Shown here: positions 1 to 10,346 of the stretch, piece after piece
Numbering within the stretch: the stretch's first letter is position 1
How the letters are laid out: every line of letters starts with the position of its first letter
NCBI GenBank assembly: GCA_037903355.1
Contig: JBAJFE010000060.1
Location: forward strand, 868,001-932,000
DNA length: 64,000 nucleotides
From: Trichuris trichiura
Taxonomy: Eukaryota; Nematoda; Enoplea; Trichinellida; Trichuridae
Direction of reading: 5' to 3'
The notes under the pieces: model-generated
What the model was told of the DNA's origin: nothing
The model's input: the letters and a program-made list of their open reading frames with translations, nothing else
Database searches by the model: none
Made by a program: the position numbers and the translations under genes

Positions 1-185
1 AAGAGAAAATACAGAACAATGTGGATACCGTACGTTTCAGGAACTGCTCGTGTTCCGTCGTCAGCAATTTAATTTCGTGCTCCCCAACACTGCTGACGAC
101 GGAACACGAGCAGTTCCGAAACGTACGGTATCCACATTGTTCTGTATTTTCTCTTACAATTTGCTCATCCATCCGTTGGTAGGGC
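1..185. repeat. Foldback element with hammerhead-like core (family 2, left copy)
   Basis: Two long arms (about 1-66 and 92-157) are near-perfect inverted copies separated by about 25 nt, so the region can fold into one hairpin. The right arm has CTGACGA (93-99), a 5-bp helix II (GGAAC 101-105 with GTTCC 113-117), then GAAA (118-121) and the palindrome CGTACG. This is the order of hammerhead core motifs. The outer right edge (about 164-183, ending in atccatccgttggtag) is shared with the foldback at 43806-44177. The left outer arm runs off the window. Pairing for helix I is not evident. Confidence 0.7.
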
Positions 186-526
186 ATTTTGAAGTTTACT
201 TACATATACATCCAACAGGCCAAACCTGTGAACCAGAGGAACAACTAAGAAACAAATAATTAGTTCTAACTTTGGATTTGACTTAACTATTGAATTAAAA
301 TGCGTAAGATGCGCTAAGATACCAGTATTTATCAAGCCGACTAAATCAAACAGGTGACACGAAGGCCTCATCATTATATGGTCCCTAAAAGCAAATAGGT
401 AAGAATTTAGCTATTGAATTTTCCTTCCGTTGTTCGTCAATTCCTTAAGAAAGAAAATAGTTTTAGGGCTAAAGTAAATTCGCCATTTTCGTTGCAGCTT
501 CACGGAATGCGCAAACGCGTAAATTT
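186..526. other. Intergenic, nothing recognised
   Basis: AT-rich sequence between the foldback and the first DNase II gene. The short reading frames here have no recognisable content. Confidence 0.6.
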
Positions 527-536
527 GTATATATAA
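525..536 (+). promoter_or_regulatory. Probable TATA box of DNase II-like gene 1
   Basis: A TATATATAAG stretch lies about 42-50 nt before the ATG at 577. The paralogue at 3669 has a TATA element at nearly the same distance. That suggests a conserved short 5' UTR promoter, but this is inference from position and sequence only. Confidence 0.5.
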
Positions 537-576
537 GCAAATGCATCGCAGGTAATTTCAGTCGGCCGCGCCAGAA

Positions 577-1759
577 ATGAAAATATTCGTACTATTGTTA
601 CAATTTATCGTTTCTTGCTACGTTGAGCAAACTGATGCCGCAGCATTGCAATGCAAAAAAGATGATGGTACTGACATCAGCTGGTAACCATAAATTTTAC
701 TAAGAAATAGCCGCCAGACGATAGATTCTACTTTAGGGTAATATATTACCAAATTCCAAGCACCCAGACGGCTCAAGCCATTTATGCCGGTACAGATCCA
801 GGTTGGGAAGCAACTCCTTTGGATTTGACTAAAGCTGCTGGTTCAATTGGATCTCTGTTGACGCCGTTCTTTACTCAGGCCACAAAAGAAGACTACAATA
901 TAATTGCTTTCAGTAACTATCCACCCCTGTTCAGAAGATGTGTTGAGTGCGGGTCTAATACCAGAGGTTGGCTAATTAATAGTAGCAAACTTGTCGTCTC
1001 AGTCACATGAGCTTTTCCTTCAAGGTGTCCTTGGCTGGACGGATGATAACGGATGGTTCCTGTTTCATACTGTGGATAAGTGGCCTGATTTCAGCAAAAC
1101 AACTTTTGCAGCGCCCCCAGCGGGAAAAGCAAACCTTATCGTCTGTATTACTGCGCCTGTGACCACTTACGGATCGTTGGGTTAACTATGAAATGAATTA
1201 ACTTGACTTGAAGTTCATTGATTTTAATTGTTTGCAGGTACAGCTCTTGAGTATCAGGATCCAATGATATATTACTACATATCCGCCACAAAAGCACAAG
1301 CAAAGAATACTTTGGAAAGTATCCCATCCTTGAAGGCATTAACAGAAGGCTCAACACATGTCTACTCTCCGTTCACTATGAATTACAAGTTTACTATTGG
1401 GGGTGCTACTCAAACGCCTGTTTATATCATATCTAAGCTGTCGAAAGCATACCAAGGTATCGACTGGTCTATTGTTCTTTTCATACCTTCTACAGATGCA
1501 ATTTACTTTAGATGTCTATTCAAGTTATATGACAATGTTGCTGAAGCAGAATTTGCTTATGTGGAGCACCCCAGGAAGTAAACCATTATTGCCTAGCTAT
1601 TGCTCCGGCCCGTATAAAGTGGAAAATGTAAAGCCAAACTTTATCACTGTTAAAGATACGCTAGTCAGCAGAAGACAAGACACTTCCAACTGGGTTGCTT
1701 CGAAGGCACCCTCAGCCAGTGCTGTTTTCTGCGTTAGCATCACTCCTCGCACGGTATAA
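577..1759 (+). CDS. Secreted DNase II-like protein, probable pseudoenzyme (gene 1)
   Basis: Five exons: 577-683, 737-966, 1025-1180, 1238-1456, 1512-1759 (960 nt, 319 aa), with small GT-AG introns of 53-58 nt. Residues 1-21 form a signal peptide (hydrophobic FVLLLQFIV). The mature part follows the DNase II family in order: the N-terminal Cys and D-x-S-W, the TRGVLGWTDDNGW strand, the FHTVDKWPDF His motif, ALEYQDPMIY, and the C-terminal KQNLLMWSTPGSKPLLPS block. DNase II normally hydrolyses DNA in lysosomes or outside the cell by paired HxK-type motifs. Here the second motif (D-H-S-K-W in mammals) reads DTSNW, so both His and Lys are lost. The length is near the family's 350 aa. The gene converges with a paralogue at 3669-2449. 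A possible polyadenylation signal lies at 2039. A secreted non-catalytic role is inferred; such proteins are known in Trichinella. Confidence 0.88.
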
Positions 1760-2448
1760 TAACTTAAGCTTAACTTTTCTATTACTGAAAAGTGAAAGCC
1801 ATGCAATTTTAGCAAGCCGCAACCAGTCTTGCAAGCGGAGTTCTCTGCTTGGAGCACCAGAAAGTTCAGACGTTGTTCAGTACCATAGCAATCACTGCCG
1901 GAATCGATGAGTGCAAATAAGGAAAAATTTGTTTTTAAAACTTTGACTTCGAATAACATGCGATAATGATATTCTGTCGAAACCATATGCACTAAATTTT
2001 TTTAATTTATTTAACAGCTTCACTTTTGGCAGGTTGTTAATAAAACATCTCTTAACTCGTCGCCAGGCCCTGGCAAACTGCACATCTTAAGCCGCATTCA
2101 CAAAAAGCGCTCTATAAAAATTCACGAGAAAATCTATATGGTGACCTGTAGGAAAAAATTAAATGCTTCGCAAAATCAGCCTATCAAAGTGAATTGCCGC
2201 TAAATCGCGTTAGCGTCAATTTCAGTTTGGAAAGCAAAAAAGTAGAGTATGGCCAACTTTTTGACGCGGCCGAAAATTTGGATTGACTTTATTAATAAAC
2301 GACCTGAACACACGCTGCTGCATCGAAGAATGCAGGCACATCATTTGCAAGATTGAAGTTTTGCTTTGTTGGCCATTTCTTTGAAAATATCATGAACATT
2401 TTGATTTTGAAAGCACAGCACACCAGCGCCAACGTTCTTGCTCGGCTC
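1760..2448. other. Convergent intergenic region between the two DNase II genes
   Basis: No coding exon is seen. AATAAA for the plus-strand gene occurs at about 2039-2044. TTTATT at 2287-2292 reads as AATAAA for the minus-strand gene, so the two 3' UTRs probably come close together or overlap. Confidence 0.5.
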
Positions 2449-3669
2449 CTAAAGTTTACGAATTGGGAGAATATCCATTTCCGCGTTAATAGCTACCGTT
2501 CGATCCGCGTTGCTTATGCAAAACAGATCACTGCTTTTGGAAATTGCCCAACTTGAGGTATCCCATTCTCTTTTAATGGTAGTTTCCTTAGACGACTTAA
2601 GAACGATTTCTTTTGGATTCACGTTTTCAACTTTGTATTTTGACGTGCAACTGCTGGGTAAAAGCTTTGCTGACCTTTGCTCACTCCACACGAGCAGATT
2701 TCTTTTCAACACCGGCGCTAAGTAAGTTGAGTAAACGTCTGCAAGTCAGAAAAGTAGCTGTTGCTCCGTTTTTAGAAATGAATTTGAATCATTAACCTTG
2801 GCGTGCTACGTTGAGCTTGGAAATAATTCGGAACTTTAGAACTTTCATACTATCGGCTGATTCAAACTCACGATTCTTAACATACGGTGTGAATTTTGGC
2901 GTTGAAGGTTCAGTAAGTTTCTTGAGTGAATCTATTTTGTCTAGACTTTTGTCATCAGGCGCCTTTGAAACTTGGTATATAAAGGGGTCTTGATAATCCA
3001 TTAGCTCACCTGAAGTAAGCTTAGTCATTTCATCGTTTGTGAATGAGCTTCTTGGTGACAGCTAACCCCAAGAACTAAGCTCCTTTTTCGGAATAGTAAT
3101 ACAAACCAGCAGCGCTGCCATATCTGAGGAAGGAGGCTCGTATTTGCTTGAGTAAAAGTCTGGCCATTTGTTTACGGTGTGAGTTATCAGCCACCCGTTG
3201 CCATCTTTGTATACCAGTGCACCTACAAAACGTTGTAAAGGTCTCCAGCTTCTTTTTAAAATAATACTTGCCTTTAGTGTCGGATGCACATTGAATTGTC
3301 TCTCTGGCATGGGGAGGGAAATTGCTGTACGCGATTATATTGTGGTCAGCCATATTAGCACGCACTGATTCAATCATTTCTCCCACTGAAATATCGCTCT
3401 TGCTCAGGTCTACAGGATCATCTTCCCAGGCTGCCGAAGCGCTTCTAGAGTCATGGAGATAAGCTTCCACGGAAGAAGGTTTCTTGTACAAAATGCCCCT
3501 AATATGTAAAGTGACCGATCGGTGATTTTTGGAAAACGCAAAGTCCTCACCAGTCTGTGGGATTGGCAGCGGCAGCGGCTGCGGCTTGGGCACGGAAATT
3601 ACAGACAAGATCGCCCTGCTGCTCTGCATTTCTTATAAGAACGAAAAGTATGATTAGATGCAGCTTCAT
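2449..3669 (-). CDS. Secreted DNase II-like protein, probable pseudoenzyme (gene 2)
   Basis: Five exons on the minus strand: 3669-3551, 3498-3272, 3222-3067, 3009-2797, 2738-2449 (1005 nt, 334 aa). They begin with the signal peptide MKLHLIILFVLIRNAEQQG and a mature N-terminus with an alanine run. Exon boundaries and phases match gene 1 exactly, so the two are duplicates. The DNase II blocks are TKGALVYKDGNGW, ITHTVNKWPDF (first His kept), DYQDPFIY and RNLLVWSEQRSAKLLPS. The second catalytic motif reads DTSSW in place of D-H-S-K-W, so this copy too should lack nuclease activity. Intron 2 (3271-3223) must use a GC donor (AAAG|GCAAGT) to keep frame; gene 1 has GT at the same place. The C-terminus carries about 20 residues not seen in gene 1. 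A TATA element lies about 45 nt upstream of the ATG. Confidence 0.87.
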
Positions 3670-3705
3670 TGGGACAACTTTTTAATGAAAGTGAATGAAC
3701 GCTTG

Positions 3706-3718
3706 CAGTTTATATACC
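3706..3718 (-). promoter_or_regulatory. Probable TATA box of DNase II-like gene 2
   Basis: On the minus strand the sequence reads GGTATATAAACTG about 40-50 nt before the ATG at 3669. This mirrors the spacing in gene 1. Confidence 0.5.
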
Positions 3719-6368
3719 TTATCACAGAGTGACGCAAGGAGGCATCTGTTTGTTGTAAAAATGTGATTATGCTCATACGGAACCACCTGGACGCTTTTCT
3801 TAAGCCTAATACCTTTACGTAAGCATTGTAGTTAGTTTGAAGCTACAACAAGAAGCGCAAAATAAATAGTCAGTATTTTCTATTTCGCCATTGTGCTGTG
3901 ATTACGCTTGCAGAACAGACTTACCAGTTGTTTGCTTTAACGAAAAGTTCTGATGTAATCCTTCAATTGTTGGCAATTATCTGTTACGCAGTAGTATACG
4001 CAATTTCCAGGTGGTACATTGGTTGAAGCAAGCTAGTTTCCTGTCGGTAATTTACTAATATTTTCAGTATGTTTGAAAAAAGAACAAACTCGCTACGTGA
4101 CAAGTCGGCGGTGTATTTTGTTGGCGCGAGCTAACCTGCGTCAAGGATACTTCGGCTACGTGTGCAAATTCAATTTTTATCTCTAGCGTAACGATTGCAG
4201 CTGCGTGGAAGTAACCAAAATTTTTTTTCGAACTAAGCCATACTGCCAACATTGAACTCAACGTCATTGATCTGATTATTTCATAATGGAATTGTACTTA
4301 GTTTAGCTTAGCTAGCATTAAAATCCTGCGAATCTGCATTGTAGTTTACCGTACTCGCCTGCCCGACCATAAGTTGTTGCCGCTGGTCATGCAATCGTTG
4401 TCTAATTCGCTAGATTAATGCAAAACTTCCTAATGGATGTATGAAATGAACTTGTAAGACATGTAGTTGCCAGCGATTAACAGAAAAATTTTAAACTGCC
4501 ACTTCTCTAAGAGAAGGTGCGCTTCCTCCAGCGTGGCAAAAACTTTTCGTAAGGCCAGCTTATGTAGCTGTCGCGGCATGACAACTGCTCCATGAGCGAA
4601 AGCTTCTAATGCTAATATTATTGAGTTAACGTTGCCTAAAGACTACGGGCGTTTTTTTTCGCGCCAACCCAGCTCTACAGTAGCATAAAATAAAATCAGG
4701 TTCGTGATGTCATCGACTAAAAGTGACGTAACAAGCACTATTAAACGCTTCTCGGCGCTGGCCAATTCGTTCTTGAAAATTGGATTTTCTTTTTCTTTCC
4801 CCTCCACGCGTAGGGAATAAAGAATATTTGTTCATGTTTAGTCTTACGCTCTGCTGCTCTTTCGCTAATAATCGATGTCGCAACAAGCCATGACGTCAAG
4901 TTGCGTTCTAGGTGAACTTAATTTCACTTTTGGGTTACTGTAAATACTGGTTGAGAGGAAAACGTCCAGGAGAGGGAATTAAGATTCGGTCGCTTCTGTC
5001 CGAACACTATTTGCCAGAGGGCGACTTGAACAAAGGGAGACTGTTCGAGAGAAACTGGGCTAAGAGTCAACAGCAGAGTTACTTTCTCCTATTTTTGGGC
5101 TATTGTAAACTTTGTACTTTGAGGCCAATCGTACCTATTCAGTAGCCTCCCGTTTAAGCAACAATAGTACAAAAAAGCAAATTTATTTTAGTAAATCAGC
5201 TACGACCCGGCTGAAAGCGCTTTCAAGAGCGTATTAGCTACCAGGTCGTTAATGCTTCTCAAAAATGAAAGCAGTTTTGGATCGCAAGTCACCTGCGAAC
5301 GGGTACGAAAAATTGCCGAATTCTGCCTTCAAAAGCAGTAGCGCCAGGGCAGCCCAAGAATGTTTAAGCTGTCTCAACTTGAAGATGGATTACACTCTCA
5401 AAATAAGGAAAGTGCCACAATTATGGCAAAAACGGAACCATAGTCAAAAGAAAATTAATCAGAAAAATTAAAACCGGTTTTAAATGGAGTAGTAACCTGA
5501 ACATGTTTACTGCCTACGGTAGATTAGTCATTCTCTTTAATAAATTCGGTTGAGGGAAGTTTCAGCGTGTTAACAGTTGTGCTAATAATGACGAGTCTTT
5601 TTTTCAAGATTGCTAGTTTTCTGCGGAAGTTTTCCTACCGTATCATTGCACAAAACGGACGAAGCATTCAAGCGAGAGGGCTTTTACAAGAGCACAAATA
5701 TATAGCAGTGTCGCAGGTTATTGTAAAGCTTTTGTAAGCTGTGTTGAAATTCGTAGGAAAAGACGAATTCAAAGCTGTTCTGCCCAATAAAAAATAAGGG
5801 ACGCCAATGAGAACCTGCATACGTTTTAAGTACTGACAAGAGTTCTGTTTCTGCGAAGCTTTTAGAAGTTCAATTTCATAGCGGGAATGTGCAGTGCCTC
5901 CGCAAGTAAACAAGGCAAAAATTTGTTTTAAATAAGATTTCATAGGTTTTTAAAATTGATCTTATTCGCTTGAGCAACACGACAAGTCGTACTGTGTGCA
6001 TTATTAGGGACACAAAAAGCGTGTATATCGTCTGTTTCGCAAATGATCGAAAAATTAATTTTACAGAAAGGATCTTTGTGCTGAAGCTAAACTGTCTACT
6101 ATGGAGCTTTGGGAACAAGTTCTGACAGTCACGTAGAATCTAGCTAAATTTCGGATGGAAATATGCGTAAGAGAGCTGAAAAATGGCTCATGACTACCAC
6201 TGTAATTTTAATGTACTTGCTAGAAATAAACAGAAACCAAAAAAATGAAAATGGGTACCAGCAAAGCGTCGCTTAATAGCTTGCTTGACCTGCAAGTCGC
6301 AAGCAGAAGGGAACTCGAGATTAACAATAATGAATCAACATTGACAGATAGGGCAAAGAATTTCGGTT
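3719..6368. other. Intergenic, no gene recognised
   Basis: The stretch runs between the 5' end of DNase II-like gene 2 and the 3' end of snx-3. Short open frames such as 4912-5145 show no family signature and no plausible splice partners. Confidence 0.55.
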
Positions 6369-7038
6369 TTAAGGATTTCGTATTTTGCCCGGAACGTAGT
6401 TGCGGTCGACCAACTGTTCCTGCAAGAACATATGCATACATTTCTCGTTTTGTGCCAGCGGGTGTCCAGCCACTCTGCAAAAGAAAAGCAGTTAAACGGA
6501 TTGCGAAAGCACACGGAAACGCTGATAACTTGTTGATAAACTGTTCTAAGCCACGTCGACGTTCTTCAATGAAAGAGTCTTCGAAAATTCCGTCGTCACT
6601 ACGAAAAGGCAGTTGCCGTTTCAACGCTTTGCCCGGCAATGGCGGTACAACAACCTAAGCTCAATGGAACACAGTTAACAGTACAGATAAATCAAAATAA
6701 CTTAGCCACTTTGCTGTCCCGTTCCAGCTCATTGCGCAGCCATTCAAAATCGCTGTAACGGCGACGCACACTGGATTCTTTCAGTTTAAAAATTGGCAGA
6801 TTAGTCTGAAAGGTTATCTGGTCAAATTCTTAAAGTCCGCACGCCGCCCTGGCTGTCCCGAAAAGCTTGCAAATCTCACTTTCATTCGAACTTCGTAGTC
6901 GGTGTAACGATTTTTGCCAACTCCATGAGTAACAGCATTGCAAACTTCGATTTCGAGAAAGTTGGCCGGAGGTGCGTAGGCTTCGTCCAACGTTTGCCGC
7001 TTCGTAGGCAAACGCTGCGTGGCACTCAGCGTGGACAT
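6369..7038 (-). CDS. snx-3: Sorting nexin 3 (PX-domain protein)
   Basis: Four minus-strand exons: 7038-6880, 6805-6710, 6654-6530, 6474-6369 (486 nt, 161 aa; human SNX3 has 162). SNX3 binds phosphatidylinositol 3-phosphate on early endosomes and works with retromer in recycling cargo such as Wntless. The protein is almost wholly one PX domain. Visible features are [14 protein letters not shown] near the N-terminus, [19 protein letters not shown] (the PI3P-binding basic/Tyr motif), the [18 protein letters not shown] proline loop, and [20 protein letters not shown]. The C-terminal [17 protein letters not shown] is followed by a short tail. All introns are GT-AG and 49-76 nt long. Exon 4 joins in phase 2 (AA|A), restoring INKVAGHP. 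The plus-strand frame over 6245-6658 is only its shadow. Confidence 0.95.
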
Positions 7039-10000
7039 TCGGCCACGTACCAAGAAAAGCACCGAAGACTCAGAAATTTTCCCCACGAAACAGCAGAAGC
7101 CGAAAACCGTACACCTTTCCTCTCATTTACCACAATGATGCTCAGGTACAACTCACCCTTCGGTGCAAATGTTGATTTGTTTGGATAGCTCTAACGACTT
7201 TCACCGCTGTGACAAAAATAAGAGCAGAAATTTTAATTTTCGCTGCTAAACAAAATTATTGGAACCATCAGCCGTCCGCAGAAATGCCAGATCGATTCGC
7301 AGCAGCATTTCAGTGTTATCATGTATTGTAATAGCTATATCTCGCATGAAACTGCTAATTTGATAAATTGTTTTTCCTTTGCAATTCCTTTGCCTCAGGA
7401 ATGTAATGACGGCAGAGAGAAAGTCTTTTCGAGGCTTGATTTCGATACAAAGCAACTTTGCCACACTGCCGCCTTATTTTCGTGAATAAAAGCAAGCAAA
7501 CAGTGCTTCTTGCTCTTTACACTCAAAAAGATTGAGTGAAAAAATTTTAAAAGTTTATTAGTACGCCTTGAATAGAAGATGTTTCTCTGAACTGGAATCT
7601 TGCCGCGCTAACAAGGGATTAGCATTCTAAAGAATTAGTGCTTCAGGAAAAGCGCTTGGTAAGACGTGATTTCCGTATTGGGATGTTTAAAACTAGTACT
7701 TGCGTGTACTTTATTAGGTACAGTAATGTCTACTGCGGTTCAATAACTTTGCAACTGTAATATCTTGCCCACACGATGTTGCATAAGAGACGAACACTAT
7801 TTAAGATCTGCGCATGAATTAAAAGTGGCTTCTTCGTTCAATGTTCAGCTAATGCTGACTTCACCTTCAGTTTTCTCAGCTACGCGAGCCGTATTCTCTT
7901 ATGATTTGTAACTAAATTATTTTCCAAAATAAAATTTGTTTTTATCATGGATGATAAAAAAACTGAATTTTCAGAGATCTTTTGATTGGCTGGTTAGTCG
8001 GGGGCACCTACGGAACCAAGCAATAAAGGGATTTCCATTTACTTATACTAATCTCATTTTGAGCGACCGTTCGCGTCAAGCCTGTGCGGCAGAATAATTC
8101 AGTGGAACCTCACGTCACTTGATAATCATTTTTCAGTGGAAAGTAGAAAAGTTTTCAGTAAGTTATGGTTGAAATAATAATGTATTGAAAAAAAATTTTG
8201 CAATCATACTTTGAATCGAAAATTATTTACTGCTTAGTTAATGATCGATTCAGCATTTTTGTTGCTACAGTACGACATGTACCTGCTTTAAATTTAGGGA
8301 TAAGCGTTAGCGTTGAAAGGATGTATCCGCTTTTCCTGCAAGCCCGAAACTTTTTCTAGTTGAAACGTGGAGCACGTGTTCCTCATTACGTTTTAGTTAA
8401 TTCATTTTTTCCAATCGGGCTCAACTTCTTTTTTATTGTTTCACGAAGTAGCTCGTGGCAACGTGATAGAGGCGCGTAACAATCACCAAAGGTTATACAA
8501 AAACGTTTTGCGTTTTAGCAGTTTAAGGTGACGCTTTAATGCTTACTTTTTTGCGTTATGTTTTCATGGAGTTCTAATGCGTGCATCAAATGTTTGTTGC
8601 AGCAGTTAGGAGGGCGACTACACGAAGAGAAGTAAAGTTAATCGTTTAATTGTAGTTCGACCATCCTGCTAAGCACTAATGCAACCAATACATTTCGTTC
8701 TTCCATCTGAACGTAAGTACCTCTTCTGTTTATTTTGAAATTTTACACATTCTTTTTGCTTTATATTAGTTGCAGTTTACAACCTGCTAATGCTCAGTAA
8801 ATATTTCTGCTCTGTCGTAGGTTCAACAATTCAGTATCTCGAAGCTCAAATCCTCGTCCTCCGTAATTAACGTCCATTCATCATGAAATATTACAGTCCC
8901 GTATCAAGACATCACATATTCGAAGCTCAAATCTTCCGAATTGTATCCTTATGGCGGATACGGGCTTCCATTGTTGTTGGATTGTTGACCAATGATCTCC
9001 AAATTATGGTATGCTTGTTTATTTTTCCATACGAACAATTTTGCTTGTAAGCAGTATTGAGGGCAGCAGTACGTTCTGTAAGACTTGTTAAGTTGCTTCT
9101 TAAATAATTCTCAGGGAGCGACGACTTCTCGTCGTGGATAGCAAGCGAATGCTTCTCTGAAAGTATCTCATCGATAATGGTTGTTTTATGTAATATTGCA
9201 CGTGTAATGTATAGATTTTAAAATAGGACGTTTTAACGACCGAAAGTGGTCATGTATAAAGCCTTTTTTAATTTACTAAAACTCCAAAAAATATTTAAAA
9301 AAGGATTGGAAAATTTTTAAATTTATATCTGCTTTTTTAGTCTAAAGTCAGAGGGTGGTCTGTTTCCTTAAAATACGAAACTCCTGCTTGATCTCAATGC
9401 GCCCGTTTAAACCTATCACAGCATACTGTATTCTCTCTTCACGTAACCTGAAAACTGGATGGTATATTAAACAAGGTTTCGTCCGTAGAACGAAAACTAT
9501 AATACGTAGATGTTTGATGAGTCAGGTTGTTCTCCCTTATATGTCCTTTTATGTGAACAATTTTTTGAGGTCTCTTAAAGCTGGCCTTTAAGCGGTATGT
9601 GGTTTTTTGAGCTTTGTTGCTTAGAATATTGGCCATCGAACTATCTTTGTCACGACAATCGATCATACAAAAGGTTTCGCTGTTTCTCCAACTCAACCTT
9701 GACAGTGGCACTCCGCGGGCGCACGCATGTGCCGTAGGCGCTCAGTAAAAACAAACTGAATGCATTCGCGTATGGAATAGTTTATTGAAATCGAAAATGA
9801 GTATTGCCTTTGTTTTTTATTTGAAAAATAAAATCGCGCTTAATTATAATGTACATGAACTATAGACACATTGCGGTGCGTGCCTTGCCTTTGCCGTCAA
9901 CAGAGGGTGAATATCTTTTTTCCATATAATAGCATCGTAGCAGTTTCAGCGATTAACAGTCTTTCCTTTCCCGTTCCTTTATAGCAATCAATGGATTCTT

Positions 10001-10346
10001 CGTAAGTTGAAGGTGATCTCAAATGCTTGTCGGTATCCAGGCAACAAAATGTAGCCTAAATTGGTACCTTTTGGCTGTCAACTTTTCATCCAATCGTTCG
10101 CACTACGCCAATAATATTACGAGGCTTTATTTGTAGTCGCTTGTTCTAAAATCTAAGGCTGTGCAATACAAAGCCATGTCTATTCAATGAGCACAGTAGT
10201 CAAGCTTTGTGCGGCTAAAGGCCATTCGCATGTGTACTTGTTTTAATTGCATTGATTGGGTTTGAACTGCGGTTGTCTTTGCATGCTGAAACTTATTTAT
10301 TCAAAGCACCACTTCAGAGAGGTTGGCACATTGGCAGCGAACAAAA
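7039..10346. other. Divergent intergenic region, no gene recognised
   Basis: About 3.3 kb separates the divergent starts of snx-3 (minus) and trp-4 (plus), so both promoters should lie here. I see no coding exon. Around 8890-8935 the sequence (gtcccgtatcaagaca and following) resembles 44838-44875 next to a PLE-like foldback, which suggests a decayed copy of the same repeat. Confidence 0.5.

Noticed and set aside
3075..3629. Continuous 184-codon minus-strand frame
   Set aside because: It reads through two introns of DNase II-like gene 2; the family sequence changes frame at 3222, so the spliced model is preferred.
6245..6658. Plus-strand frame of 137 codons
   Set aside because: It lies antisense to snx-3 exons 3-4, which have clear PX-domain homology on the minus strand.
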